In this document: piece after piece, positions 1 to 11,714 of the stretch
How positions within the stretch are numbered: the stretch's first letter is position 1
How the letters are laid out: every line of letters begins with the position of its first letter
Origin: Neoarius graeffei
Lineage: Eukaryota; Chordata; Actinopteri; Siluriformes; Ariidae
NCBI RefSeq assembly: GCF_027579695.1
Contig: NC_083571.1
Span: 44,202,890-44,266,889, forward strand
Length of the DNA stretch: 64,000 bases
Reading direction: 5' to 3'
Position numbers and translations under genes: made by a program
Notes under the pieces: model-generated
What the model was told of the DNA's origin: nothing
Database searches by the model: none
What the model saw: only the letters and a program-made list of their open reading frames with translations

Positions 1-1
1 G

Positions 2-934
2 CTTCCATCTGAAACGCAGTTGGGTTTTCAAGCCTCACCTTCTGTGCCGGAGTCCTCTGATGGAGTGTTCCCAAGTCTACAGGCTGAACGCTTAAAAAAG
101 CACCTGAAAAAGTTTGCCATTGCATCCCCTGTGAAGAGCAACCCCAAGAACAAAAGGCTCATTGCTAAAGCTTTAGCCCAGGGTATTGCTAAGGGCAAGG
201 AAAAACAAGAACCTAGAACTGCTACACGGATCTCTTCAAAGCCACAGAGATCTACTGGTCCAAGACAGGCACAATCCCTTGAGAGCCGTAGCAAGGTTGC
301 TGCAAGTGCAAAAAATCCAGCAAGTGCAAGAATCCTGAGGAAATATTCCAACATGCGTGAGAAAAAACAAGTCCAACAAAACTCTCTGAAGAATTTAAAA
401 AGCTCGTTAGTAGAGGTAGATAATAGCCGTTCCATAATGAAGAAGGTCTCTAAAGAAAAACTGTCCACAAGGAGAGGACAAAAATCAGCCATTGTTAAGA
501 AAGTGAAACGGTTGGCTAAAAAAGCAAAAACGCCTGCTACAAAAGGGAAAATCCCAAAAGGTGGTAGAGGGTTCAGAGAGATGAATGAAAAAGGTGGAAT
601 TTCTCCGAAGAAGGTGCTTCCCCGAGTTTTAAAATCTAACCGTGTAAGCACTCCTAAAGCAATGAGTAAAAAAGAAATGCTGGTGAAAACTGAGAAGTCA
701 CCACAAGCAAAAACGGACAATAAGAAATCGCCTCTTCATAAAAGTTCTGAAAGTTTAATGTCTCAGTCTCAAATTATGGACATGAAGCCTCTGTTATCAG
801 AAGACCAGGTTCTCACAAGGTCTCAAAGAAAGATGGAAGCCAGTCTTGCACAGACAGGATCTCCAAAAACCTCTACAAAAAGGGGACTGGAAACCTCCGT
901 TACATTAGCAAAGCGGACAAGGACAGCGAAGTAA
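2..934 (+). CDS. C-terminal part of a lysine-rich nuclear protein, tentatively LCOR/LCORL long isoform (PALI-type)
   Basis: The frame is open from the left edge (base 2) to a TAA at 932-934, giving 311 codons with no start of its own, so this is a terminal exon whose 5' part lies outside the window. The protein is very basic and low in hydrophobics, with many Lys/Arg clusters and Ser/Thr-Pro sites and no membrane segment. Near its start it has LKKHLKKFAIASPVKSNPKN followed by KRLIAKALAQG. This resembles, from memory, the C-terminal exon of the long LCOR/LCORL isoforms (PRC2-associated PALI proteins). That assignment is an inference from motif resemblance and overall character. The long minus-strand frame at 28-720 is a shadow of this exon. 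A 3' UTR follows directly. Confidence 0.6.
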   Translation, partial: LPSETQLGFQASPSVPESSDGVFPSLQAERLKKHLKKFAIASPVKSNPKNKRLIAKALAQGIAKGKEKQEPRTATRISSKPQRSTGPRQAQSLESRSKVAASAKNPASARILRKYSNMREKKQVQQNSLKNLKSSLVEVDNSRSIMKKVSKEKLSTRRGQKSAIVKKVKRLAKKAKTPATKGKIPKGGRGFREMNEKGGISPKKVLPRVLKSNRVSTPKAMSKKEMLVKTEKSPQAKTDNKKSPLHKSSESLMSQSQIMDMKPLLSEDQVLTRSQRKMEASLAQTGSPKTSTKRGLETSVTLAKRTRTAK

Positions 935-2720
935 TGGACAGACGTAGACTGCTGTTGCAGATGGGTGATGGTGTTTTCCACAAGGGAGAATTGCTTCTAT
1001 TCTGGGAAGATGGCTTGCACAGCTTCATTATATTTAAAAAAAAAAAAGCATAATTGTCTGACTTCCTCCTAGTCTTTTGTGCTGAGCCACAAAAATGGCT
1101 GTGTGCAGAAATTCCCCACAATGTCCACAACCAACTGTACAATGTTTATAGTACGCATTTCTATATTAGCATTAGTGTTGTCACTTAGCCTTGACTTGAG
1201 TATTTAGTGTTGTGCACTTGACATTGCAACAGTACAGTATGTCCAAAATGGTCATTTTGTCAATTATAACAAAGTGAAACGTGCGTTGGTTGATTTAAAA
1301 CTTGCTCATTTAAGAACTGACCAACTCCAAACCTTTACCCCACCACCAATCAGAGCTGTTTTTGTGACTTTGATAATGTGCCTTATTAAGTAACAGACTG
1401 TTCCTTAAACCATGAAATCCTCTATACTGCACGTGTCATTTTGTTTTAAAGGTATCCTTCCGCCCAAGGGATATCTGAGCTGTTTCCTACAGCCACTGTA
1501 CTCTTTTTTTCTTCAAGCATTTAAACACCCTTTCTGTGTTCCTTATTTCGAGTTTCTACATGTCAAGGTAATTCAAGGAGCATTAAATATTTTCTGAATA
1601 CTTGATCTTTCTGTAATTTCCATTTTGTGACCGTGATGTTTATCGTTCTCGTCATTTTCAGTTCTACTTGTTGCCTTTTAATTGTGTTTTGCTCCATTAT
1701 CTTGTTACATGCTGACGGTCCGCTAAACTGAAACCTGTAAAATTTTGATTTAATTTCATTAGAACTTAATATAACTAACTTATGAATAATCATGTCTGTG
1801 GTGTGATATAATGGTAATACTTTTTGTTTGTTCAATTACTGAAAATGCTTTAGCTAATATTTGGAAACTTCATGCAGGTTTTTACATTTGTTTTGCTGTT
1901 GCGGAGTGGACATAAGAGTCTTGAGGTGACTTACAAATGATGTATCTAATCCATGAACTGTGTGCAGTAGATGCTTGCGATTTTCTGGATTCTCAAACCC
2001 ATAACTGAGTTGAGGGAACAGGCAGATCCTGATGTGCAAAAGTATTCACTTGTTTCTCCGAATTTGACATCTATGCATGCAAGGCGATGTGCCTCAAAGT
2101 ATCGTCTGCAGATATTTCTTGAAAGGGTGACTCTGAATACAGATACTTTTGACCAGAATGAAAATGTGACTAATAATAATTGAAGGCTAATGTCCATTAG
2201 TTTGTTTTGGACAGAGATTATGCTTTAAGTGCTGGACTTTTACTTATTTCTACTTTGGACTTAATAATGTGTGAATGAACATGTTGAACCTTTGTAAGTG
2301 TCTAAACTATTTAAAAAAACAAAAAAAAAAAATCAGTGTCCTGCCATTAGTAAAATTATTTACTCCAATTGTAGAATTAAAAATTTTGTATTTGGTGGAG
2401 GTCCTTTGTCCGCTCAGTCTTTTAATGTTTCACTTAATTTTTTTTTTGGGGGGGGAACGACGACTTTGAGTGATTATCTTGTAAATGCAAAGGTATACTG
2501 CTTTGGAGTTTTAATTGATATTTAATGTTACCATGGGCATCACTGACAGTTTGATTTACCCACCAAATACCAGACTTGAACATTTTACTTTATTGATATT
2601 TATAGTTTTTTTTTTTTTTGGTTTGTATATTTGAAGAGAGCACAGGTGTATTTGTCTAATGTAAGTTCCTGCTAAGACTTGTATAAATTGTTTAAATAAA
2701 ATAGTTTCCTTGTTGGATTT
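935..2720 (+). other. 3' UTR of the upstream gene
   Basis: Mostly unique AT-rich sequence follows the stop codon with no credible ORF or recognised transposon. An AATAAA at 2695-2700 gives a natural end. Earlier homopolymer A and T runs (1033-1047, 2322-2331, 2608-2619) are tracts, not signals. Length about 1.8 kb, which is ordinary for a vertebrate regulator gene. Confidence 0.6.
2695..2700 (+). terminator. Poly(A) signal AATAAA of the upstream gene
   Basis: Canonical AATAAA, about 1.76 kb after the stop codon at 934, with a TG/T-rich stretch downstream (2705-2725). Best candidate for the 3' end. Confidence 0.55.
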
Positions 2721-4290
2721 TGATTTCTCTCACACAATTCACTTTAAGAGGAACACCAGTCAACCTGCTCATTTATGGGTAGTTCTTTGGTAACGGAATT
2801 ACGTTCATAGTAAAATATGGTAACTCACTTTCAGTTGCAGTACTCAAGATAATAGTATCAAATACAAATTTCACACTGTATGGGGTATCTTTTGACCCTA
2901 AAAAAAAAAAGCATAGAAATTTGGTTATGGGTTGTTTTACAATCAGGGTACGCAAGCTAAAAATCACATTTAACACTTATTATCTTCAATATCAAAAGGC
3001 TTGACTAAATAAACTTGGTTGTTTATTGTAGCCCTGTGATAGCTCTATTTACCATGCAAAAAAAATTTGGTGATACCGTTATTTTTGGTGAGTGTATGGC
3101 AATGTGTGTCATATTTAGCAAAATTACTCGTGTCATTTAGAAAAAGTGCTTTTTTTGGACCACAGGTAGCTCCAAAAGGGATGCACTTACATCATTCTTT
3201 ATACCATAAAACAAATATTTGGTTCCATATCATTGGAAACATAGTTAAGTTTTAATGTTGAATGCCAGTATGTTTTCAGACTATTTTGATCAAATTAGTA
3301 TGTAATTGTGTAAAAAAAAAAAGTCCTCTCCGAGACAGCTAATTTTTCAATATAAAATAACATATCTAAAATGATTATTTTCATCCTAAAATGTGGTCAA
3401 GATATTGGGACATAACTAACACAAAGCTTACAGCCTTATATTTAAAAGCACTATGGAAGTAGTGGATTCTGAATTGTCAAAAAAAATGTCCTCTCCGAGA
3501 ATCACTTCATTTGTTTCTCCCAGCCCTGCTTAAAGCTACACTTAATCTTGTTATAATACAAACTATTACGCATGCCTATCTGTTCTTTAACTTGTCCTTC
3601 ACTTAAAAACTGGTTCAAGAACCAGTTTGAATCAATTTGAATTTTGGACCCCTGTGACACAAACTTTGTACCCTGATTGTAAAACAACCCTTATATTTAA
3701 CTCTGAACATAAAATCTCTTTATGAGGAAAGAAAAGTCAGTAACGGACTTGCGTCAGTAAAAACTGAGCTTTCGTTTCTTAAAGTTCAAACTGCGATTTC
3801 TCTGCAGCGACATTGCTATAATTGAGGTGATGACCTTTTTTTTAAAAATGGTTTTCAGTACATTTTGCCTTGGATTCTATAATTTAGCAATATCTCTGAG
3901 CTGGCACGTTAAGGGAATCTTAATAATTTCATAATTTTGGCCTCTCTGCTGAAGAATTGCCCTTATGTGGCTATGCCAGTCACCCAATTGAGGCAGCAGT
4001 ACAATGCATAAAATCATGCAGATACAGGCCAGAAACTGCTTATTTTTGGGGAATTTCATACACGACACTTTCTAGAGTTTATGCAGAATGGGCCAGAAAA
4101 ACATTCCCGAGAGTAGATTAGAGGGTCTGCAGGTTGAAACACCTTGTTGATAAGAGGACAATGACCAGACTTCACAACACCTCAAACCTTGAAGTGGATG
4201 GGCTACAACAGCAGACCACCGCATTCGGTTCCACTCCTGCCAGCCAACAAGAAGATTCTGAGGCCATCATGGGCACAAAGTTACAGTGGC
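2721..4290. repeat. Intergenic AT-rich sequence with a 23-bp inverted repeat pair
   Basis: No gene seen. Positions 2929-2951 and 3668-3690 are perfect 23-bp inverted copies (GGGTTGTTTTACAATCAGGG plus TAC). The phrase GTCCTCTCCGAGA occurs twice in the same orientation (about 3323 and 3487). This suggests an old, unclassified repetitive element, but no target duplication was found. Confidence 0.4.
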
Positions 4291-5455
4291 TGGAAAGGGG
4301 GGAAATGGGTGTTTTGTGCATTCAGAGATGCTTCTCTCTGCTTTTTTTTTTTTTTTCCTTAGTGTTCTGCCTTTGGGCAGGTGTTCCTACAGGTGTGACA
4401 GCCTCCATCCTTCTCTGTCCTCTGCCATTCTTTTTAAGTTTTCTCCTCCCAGGTTGCCCATTAATGTAGTTCTTCCTCTTCCCCGTTTCCCTTCTGTTAC
4501 TGTCTGTTATAAACTATCCAAACGTAAACATATCCACTATCTCAATACATGTCCTAACTACTTCTTTCTCCTATCGTTTAGTGTTTTCAGCAATTCTCTT
4601 TCAACTCCAAGTTCTTGCAGTCTGCTCTCATTTGTTCTTTTCATCTCCCATGTGATCCTTAACATTCTCCTCCATAGCCACAATGCATATTGTCTTTTTT
4701 TTTTCTTTAGTGTCCATGTCTCTAATCCGTATAAGGCTACAGTCCAGACCAAGCATTTCATAAGTCGGAGTCTTAATTCTTTTCGTAAACTTTTAGATGT
4801 TAACACCCTCTTGTTACTTTCATATGCAGATTTAGCCATTGCAATTCTAGTTTTCACTTCTTTCTGAATTGTTTCATCTGCTCACTTCCGAGATGTTTAT
4901 GAAGTGCTCTAATTCTTCCATCCATCCATTGTCCGTAACCGCTTATCCTGTGCAGGGTTGCGAGCAAGCTGGAGCGGGGTACACCCTGGACAAGTTGCCA
5001 GATCATTGCAGGGCTGACACAGACAACCAACCATTCACATTCACACCTACGGTCAATTTAGAGCCACCAGTTAACCTAACCTGCATGTCTTTGGACTGTG
5101 ACATGGGGGAACCGGAGCACCCGGACAAAACCCATGCAGACACGTGAAGAACATGCAAACTCCGCACAGAAAGGTCCCCGTCAGCCACTGGGCTCAAACC
5201 CAGAACCTTCTTGCTGTGAGGTGACCGTGCTGCCCTCTACTTCTTCCAGATTAGATGAGATATTTAAAGGTTTTCCTCTCTTCCTACTTATGCACAGTGT
5301 TTTTCAAACATTGATCATTTCCATATCCTTTGCTTTCTCATTAAGTTTGTTGATCATTCTGCTCAATCCTTCTTCTGTGCTGTTTACTATTGCCTTATCT
5401 GCAAACCTGATTGATTTTCACATAATTTCCACTAACTTTTATACCAGTGTCTGAA
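4291..5455 (-). mobile_element. Degraded LINE reverse-transcriptase 3' fragment
   Basis: The minus-strand frame at 4558-4857 encodes an RT C-terminal type sequence (LMKCLVWTVALYGLETWTL) typical of the region after the RT palm in RTE/CR1-like fish LINEs. Related sequence continues at 5240-5455 after the SINE, so the two halves belong to one interrupted fragment. No intact ORF remains. Confidence 0.6.
4921..5234 (-). mobile_element. tRNA-derived SINE (copy 1), inserted in the LINE fragment
   Basis: Same family as the copies at 19871, 20497, 24660, 26641, 35719 and 55624. It is flanked by near-identical CTCTAATTCTTCCA (4907-4920) and CTCTACTTCTTCCA (5235-5248), an L1/RTE-style target-site duplication. 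The tRNA-like head lies at the right end (minus orientation). Confidence 0.85.
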
Positions 5456-6737
5456 GATCCCAAGGAGTTTTTGATGAACATTTCAGCATATACGGTGGTG
5501 CTTGAAAGTTTGTGAACCCTTTAGAATTTTTTCTATATGTCTACATAAATATGACCTAAAACATCAGATTTTCACACAAAGTCCTAAAAGTAGATAAAGA
5601 GAACCCAGTTAAACAAATGACAAAAATATTATACTTGGTCATTTATTTATTGAGGAAAATGATCCAATATTACATATTGGTGAGTGGCAAAAGTATGTGA
5701 ACCTTTGCTTTCAGTATCTGGTGTGACCCCCTTGTGCAGCAATAACTGCATCTTGGAGGAATTTTAGCCCATTCCTCCGTACAGAACAGCTTCAACTCTG
5801 GGATGTTGGTGGGTTTTCTCACATGAACTGCTCGCTTCAGGTCCTTCCGCAACATTTCGATTGGATTAAGGTCAGGACTTTGACTTGGCCATTCCAAAAC
5901 ATTAACTTTTATTCTTCTTTAACCATTCTTTGGTAGAACGACTTGTGTGCTTTGGGTCGTTGTCTTGCTGCACGACCCACCTTCTCTTGAGATTCAGTTC
6001 ATGGACAGATGTCCTGACATTTTCCTTTAGAATTCGTTGGTATAATTCAGAATTCATTGTTCCATCAATGATGGCAAGCTGTCCTGGCCCAGATGCAGCA
6101 AAACAGGCCCAAACCATGATACTACCACCACCATGTTTCACAGATGGGATAAGGTTCTTATTGCTGGAATGCAGTGTTTTTCCTTTCTCCAAACATAACG
6201 CGTCTCATTTAAACTGAAAAATTCGATTTTGGTTTCATCCGTCCACAAAACATTTCTTCTAATAGCCTTTTGGCTTGTCCACGTGATCTTTAGCAAACTG
6301 CAGACAAGCAGCAATGTTCATTTTGGAGAGCAGTGGTTTTGTCCTTGCAACTCTACCATGCACACCATTGTTGTTCAGCGTTCTCCTGATGGTGGACTCA
6401 TGAACATTAGCCAATGTGAGAGAGGCCTTCAGTTGCTTCGAAGTTGCCCTGGGGTTCTTTGTGACCTTGCTGACTATTACACCCCTTGCTCTTGGAATGA
6501 TCTTTGGTCGACCACTCCTGGGGAAGGTAACAATGGTCTTGAATTTCCTCCATTTGTACCTGTAACTCTTCCTGATGTGGGTGGAGCACAGAAGCACGGC
6601 AGGCGAGAGTTTGTTTATACAAAATACTTTTTTTCGGGCTTTTCAGCTTGCTTTCTATCATCCATCCATCACTCACTCATGCATTGTGGTTGGGGAGAGA
6701 GCTCTCTCTCTCCTTTTATTCTCCGTTCCTGTAACTA

Positions 6738-6766
6738 ACACACACACACACACACACACACACAAA
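6738..6766. repeat. (CA)n microsatellite
   Basis: About 14 uninterrupted CA dinucleotides. Confidence 0.95.
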
Positions 6767-6894
6767 TTGACAGCAGGTGGAATGACTTGGCCACTTACCT
6801 TCCCTGACCCCGCCCTCCATTCACAGACTGCTGCTTGGCCACTAGGGTGGTTCACAATATGATGGTATAAGTAAACGTTTTCTAAATTTTGCCA

Positions 6895-7413
6895 GATCGC
6901 ATTCGGACTAAAGAGAAGGACGACCCAAGTTGTCATCAGTGCTCAGTTCAGAAGCCTGCATCTCTGATGGTATGGAGTTGCATTAGTGCATGTGGCATGG
7001 GCAGCTTACACATCTGGAAAGACACCATCAATGGTGAAAGGTATATCCAGGTTCTAGAGCAACATATGCTCCCATCCAGACGACGTCTCTTTCAGGGAAG
7101 ACCTTGCATTTTCCAACATGACAATGCCAAACCACATACTGCATCAATTACAGCATCATGGCTGCGTAGAAGAAGGGTCCGGGTACTGAACTGGCCAGCC
7201 TGCAGTCCAGATCTTTCACCCATAGAAAACATTTGGCGCATCATAAAACGGAAGATACGACAAAAAAGACCTAAGACAGGTGAACAACTAGAATCCTACA
7301 TTAGACAAGAATGGGTTAACATTCCTATCCCTAAACTTGAGCAACTTGTCTCCTCAGTCCCCAGACGTTTACAGACTGTTGTAAAGAGAAAAGGGGATGT
7401 CTCACAGTGGTAA
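6895..7413 (+). pseudogene. C-terminal half of a Tc1/mariner transposase (family B)
   Basis: An open frame of about 170 residues ending at a TAA. It includes LMVWSCISACGMGSLHIWKD, the catalytic Asp region FQHDNAKPHTA, and the catalytic Glu region ACSPDLSPIENIW. The first catalytic Asp and the DNA-binding half are missing. It is followed by the family B right terminus near 7637 (GTCCCAACTTTTTTGGAATC). Families at 40324 and 59428 are more decayed copies of the same element. Confidence 0.85.
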
Positions 7414-7650
7414 ACATGGCCTTGTCCCAACTTTTTTGAGATGTGTTGTTGTCATGAAATTTAAAATCACCTAATTTTTCTCTTTAAATGATGCATTTTC
7501 TCAGTTTAAACATTTGATTTGTCATCTATGTTCTATTCTGAATAAAATATGGAATTTTGAAACTTCCACATCATTGCATTCCGTTTTTATTTACAATTTG
7601 TACTTTGTCCCAACTTTTTTGGAATCGGGGTTGTAGAACATTAGAACAGT

Positions 7651-8340
7651 TCAAACACTATATTCCATGTATGATGACCTTGTTCTCTTTGATGCTTTGT
7701 CTCTGTGTCCTTGCACAATGCAGAGCAAAAACTGCTTTTGGTCTTCATTTCGCACAGATTGTTGACAGCGTTTAATAAGGGCAATGCCTCTCTCTGCACC
7801 GTCATTGATGACCTTCAAGGCATGAACTTTTTGTTGCAGATCCTCATCTGTGAGAATGGACCTCACATCATCAGAGTTACTTGTGCTATTAATTTGGCCT
7901 TCAGTGAGAACTTCAAAGAAGTGGATTGAGTGGTGAGTGATGAGGCTAGAGATGGTAGTTGTACTGTTCTTGCGGAAGAAAGACTTGGCATCGAGTCTTT
8001 TGAGCATCTTCCCAGGGCGTCTTTCAAGATTTCTCAGCATTGCCTCCTTTTCTTCAGCATCAATGCGAGCATCAAAAAATGCTAGGGCGACGAGATCTTC
8101 TGACAGATACCACAAATGTCGTGCAATGCTCTTCAGTGCGGCATCTGCAATGCGTTTATCCGGATATAGATGCAAACTCTGGATCAAGTCCAAATCATTC
8201 TTTGGAGCATGGGTTGCAAGGGAAGCCTCATGCCAATACATTATGTAGATGAAAAAGATGAAATTGGTAACTTTCCTCACTGTTTCTGCTTCAACGTCAG
8301 ACTTGTCTGGGCCTCGAAAACAGAAAAAAACGTGAACAAT
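7651..8340 (-). pseudogene. Fragment of an unnamed multicopy protein family (LWYLSE ... NDxAERG type)
   Basis: The minus frame is open from the Tc1 sequence into this region, but only the internal part looks like its own protein: YWHEASLATHAPKNDLDLIQ, then SIARHLWYLSEDLVALAFFD, then a C-terminal block with VINDGAERGIALI. I recall similar uncharacterised proteins in many copies in fish, cnidarian and arthropod genomes. I do not know a function. It ends (YSV) at a stop near 7651. Its presence inside a TIR-flanked insertion suggests it is part of a mobile element rather than a host exon. Confidence 0.5.
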
Positions 8341-9099
8341 TTCAAAATTGTGAAAAAGTGTGCCACCCCTAAATGTGCAGCAATTGACTCCATTTTTGGT
8401 ACAGATGCTTAGAATATCAATTGGAACAAGGCAAAAAGCGATCTGGCAAAATTTGGTGAAAGTCAATTTTATGAACCACCCTATTGGCCACGCCCCCACT
8501 ACCACAGTACACAATCTGTCTGACTGTGGATTGGTGGAGTCCAAACTCTTTAGAGATGGTTTTGTAACATTGTCCAGCCTGACGAACATCAACACTTTTT
8601 CTGAGGTCCTCAGAAATCTCCTTTGTTCGTGCCATGATACACTTCCACAAACGTGTTGTGAAGATCAGACTTTGATAGATCCCTGCTCTTTAAATAAAAC
8701 AGGGTGCCCACTCACACCTGATTGTCATCCCATTGATTGAAAACACCTGACTCTAATTTCACCTTCAAATTAACTGCTGATCCTAGAGGTTCACATACTT
8801 TTGCCACTCAGATATGTAATATTGGATCATTTTCCCCAATAAATAAATGACCAAGTATATTTTTGTCTCATGTAACTGGGTTCTCTTTATCTATATTTAG
8901 GACTTGTGTGAAAATCTGATGATGTTTTATGTCATATTTATGCAGAAATGTAGAAAATTCTAAAGGGTTCACAAACTTTCAAGCATCACTGTATATCTGT
9001 ATTATAAATATCTTTACATAGTAAGATTAATTCATCTTGTGATTCCCCCCCCCCCCTTTTTTTTTTGCATTTGTAATGAGTAGTTATTTGAGTTACAAT

Positions 9100-9450
9100 A
9101 GCCTTCATGTCCACTCGAGCCAGGCTGGCTGTTCTTTTCTGACCTCTGTCATTAATGAGGTATTTTCTTGATAGGATGTTTTCACACTATTCAGTGTAAA
9201 ATCCCAAGGGTTTCTCAAGTAGTCTTACTAGCCTGTCTGCCACCAACAATCATGCCATGGTCAAAGTCATCCAAGCCAGCGTAAGAATGGGGGAAACCAT
9301 TCTTATGTTGGAAGTGAAGATTAACTGAAGCTCTTGACCTGTATGTAACATGATTGTATGCTTTGTGCTGCTACCACATGATTGCCTGCTTGGATAATTG
9401 CATGAATGTTCATGTGTACAGGTATTCGTAATAAACTGGATGGCAAATAT
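9100..9450. repeat. Dispersed repeat, copy 1 (second copy at 18830-18965)
   Basis: GAAGCTCTTGACCTGTAT at about 9330 and the following 100 bp closely match 18870-18960 (GAAGCTCTTGATCTGTAT). Shared features include TGCTGC-TACCACATGATTG, a TAACTCCATAAATGA-like phrase and a final GTGTACAGGTATTCGTAATA. No ORF; class unknown. Confidence 0.5.
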
Positions 9451-10067
9451 ATTTGTAGGGGGGGGGGAAAGCAGGTCCTCTATGCATACTGCCTGGACTG
9501 GGTTCAAACCGTGTAAGAGCACAGACACGACCCACAAAGTTTAAATTGCTGTAACCCGTAATTGAACAGCAACTCGTAACACACTAACGCAATAGTCAAT
9601 GTAGAAAATGCCTGTAATCAGTCACAAAACTTTTAGTGGGTGTAGAAGATCTTACTGCTAAAACACAGCAGCACAAACCATTTTATGAAATGGGAAATAT
9701 TAGCTTATTTGATGACAGTATCCCAAGCTCAGGATCAGACCCAGGAGCTGTGAGGCCACAACACTACCTGGTGCGCTACTATGCTGCCCTGCTGTCAGTT
9801 AGATATTGTAGAGATGTGATGTTAAGAATTAGAGAGTGGCTAGATTCCTCAATGTCATTTGAACTCTTCTTAATACACATTAAGAATATGAATACCAAAA
9901 TGCATCTGGTGTTGATTTTTAATATGTAATCATTCTTATTTCATTTCATATCAATGACATCTTTTATCTTTACATCATGGAGTAAATTGTACAACAGTGA
10001 CAGTGTTGGTGCAAAACACCACTGCTACAGACACTCAGTGCTTTGCCTGGGGTCCACCTCAACAACA
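9451..10067. other. Intergenic sequence without a gene
   Basis: Nothing recognisable beyond short G and T runs (9459-9467). The 97-codon frame at 9636-9929 has no family resemblance. Confidence 0.4.
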
Positions 10068-10279
10068 TACAGTTGCAGACAGAAGTTTACATACACTCAT
10101 TATGGACATGAATGAATACCAATATTAGGCTTTCAGTGATTTCTTTGAACCGTTCTTTTTCTAGGGACGAGTGACTGTACAACATTAATAGGAAGAAAAC
10201 CCCCAATAATTTGGTGCACAAGTTTTTAATTTATTTTTGAGTTTTCTGAAACCAGCACAGGACCAAAAGTATACACACA

Positions 10280-10745
10280 GAAAAAGAAGCCTTTATTTTT
10301 GTCACATGTATACTAGAGTACAGTGAAATTCCTGCTCCGCATTTAACCCATCTGAAGCAATGAAAAAACACACATGAACACATATGCATACCCAGAGCAG
10401 TGGGCAGCTATGGAGCTGTTAGGGATTAGGTGTCTTGGTGGCACAGTAGTGGTTAGCACTGGTATTTCACAGCAAGAAGGTTCTGGGTTCAAGCCCAGCA
10501 GCTGATGAGGGTCTTTTTGTGTGGAGTTTACATGTTCTCCCCTGTGTCTGTGTTGGTTTCCCCCACAGTCTAAAGACGTGGTTAGATTAACATGGGCTGA
10601 AGTGCCTTTGAGCAAGGCAACTGCTCCCTGGGTGCTGTAGTATAGCTGCCCACTGCTATGTGTGTGTGTGCTTCAAATGGGTTAAATGCAGAGAGAAATT
10701 TCACTGTGCTTAAGTGTACATGTGATTTTAAATAAAATTGTTGTT
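10280..10745. mobile_element. SINE-like unit with an inverted partial copy
   Basis: 10436-10745 (+) has the SINE head (GGCACAGTAGTGGTTAGCAC, B-box-like GGGTTCAAGCCC) and a variant 3' half ending TTCACTGTGCTTAAGTGTAC. 10290-10430 is the same 3' half in the opposite orientation (GTACAGTGAAATTCCTGCTC). The 3' variant is shared with 52790-52960. Confidence 0.65.
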
Positions 10746-11714
10746 GCTCCTCCTCTTCTTCTTGGATACAGAGGGAGGGGAAAGTGCTGTTTGTTCACTC
10801 CCCCCACATTTTTTCCTGCCAGTCCAGGGAACTGAAGTGATGACCCTTTGGGCCCAAGCCTACTTCTCTAAAAATTTAGGCCATGCCTGCCCCACAGCAC
10901 ACCTAATATTTGGTTAAATGTTCTTTTGCAAGTTTCACCTTGACCAGATCCTTTGGGTAGCCATCAACAAGCTTCCAGCAGAAATCTGGTTGGACATTTG
11001 AAAACACTTATTGGCAGAATTAGCAGAGTTTGATTTAATTTGTTGCTTTCCTGGCATGGAACAAACTTTTAATTCGATATGTCCACATATTTTCGATCAG
11101 ATTGAGGTCAGGGCTTTGGCAGTGCTAATCCAAAAGCTAAATGTTCACCAGCTTGATCCGTTGTCCTGTTGGAACATGCAGTTGTGTCTGAGTTTCAAGC
11201 CTGTAGCTGATGGTTTGAGGTTATGCTAAAGAATTCTGAGGTAGTCCTTAATTTTTCCATCTGTTTTGTTTAACCATGCTTAACAGCTGTTTAACAGTTG
11301 GTACAGTATTCTTGTGGTTGATTGCCTCACAACACAATCTTTTGTCTCAGTTGACCATAATTTTTTCCAGAAGGCATTTTCTTTGTCCATTGGTTCAGCT
11401 GCAAACTTTAGTCAAACTTTAAAGGTGTCGTTTCTGGAGCAGGGGCTTTTTACTTGGACAGTAGCCTCTCAGCCCATGGCGATGTAAAACTTGCTTGACT
11501 GTAGACAGTGAGACTGGTGTTCCAGCAGCTTCCAGTTCATGGCAGGCCTGTGGTGGTTCCTGGGTTGTTCCTGATCATCTGACCCAGTTTCTTCTCAGTT
11601 GTGGGTGACCGTTTGGGTCTTCTTCCAGACCAATAACTTGGACTTGTCAAACCAACCCTATAGTCAATTATGATCACGAACAGGAACTTTCAGCTCTTCT
11701 GAATTAATAGTGGG

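Larger units (their letters stand above)
6559..8506. mobile_element. Composite insertion inside Tc1 copy 1
   Basis: Family A sequence stops at 6556-6558 (GTA) and resumes at 8507-8509 (GTA), so about 1.95 kb was inserted with a 3-4 bp duplication (GTA or GTAC). Inside are a (CA)n run at 6738-6766, an inverted pair containing GCCACTAGGGTGGTTCA (about 6839-6855) and TGAACCACCCTATTGGCC (8472-8489), a Tc1-type transposase fragment at 6895-7413, and a fragment of an unnamed protein family at 7651-8340. The inverted pair suggests a TIR element that was itself invaded. Confidence 0.55.
5720..8635 (-). pseudogene. Tc1-like transposase pseudogene, family A copy 1
   Basis: DDE transposase of about 340 residues when complete. 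Visible landmarks are the second catalytic Asp in [16 protein letters not shown], the third catalytic Glu in SPDLNPIE, and the HGGGSIMVWACFAASGP block. The gene is split by the insertion at 6559-8506 and by frameshifts. Unlike copies 2 and 3 it keeps Arg after MNSELYQ, so it preserves the older state at that codon. Confidence 0.8.
5493..8991 (-). mobile_element. Tc1-like element, family A copy 1, interrupted by a 1.95-kb insertion
   Basis: Terminal inverted repeats begin (CGGTGGTGCTTGAAAGTTTG) at 5493 and end (AAACTTTCAAGCATCACTG) at 8991, with TA duplications at 5491-5492 and 8992-8993. The minus strand encodes the transposase in two pieces: the N-terminal helix-turn-helix start (MARTKEISEDLRKS, ATG complement of 8633-8635) and the DDE domain at about 5720-6555. 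Family copies 2 and 3 lie at 42574-48044 and 56545-58154. Confidence 0.9.

Noticed and set aside
28..720. Long minus-strand ORF (230 codons) opposite the first exon
   Set aside because: It is the antisense shadow of the lysine-rich frame at 2-934 (Lys/Arg codons read as Phe/Leu), with no family resemblance.
4286..4867. 193-codon plus-strand ORF
   Set aside because: Low-complexity, poly-Phe-rich antisense of a LINE fragment; no domain.
7651..8595. Single 314-codon gene on the minus strand
   Set aside because: Its first about 30 codons are Tc1 transposon sequence read in an alternative frame, and the next stretch crosses an inverted repeat; only the internal part resembles a protein family.
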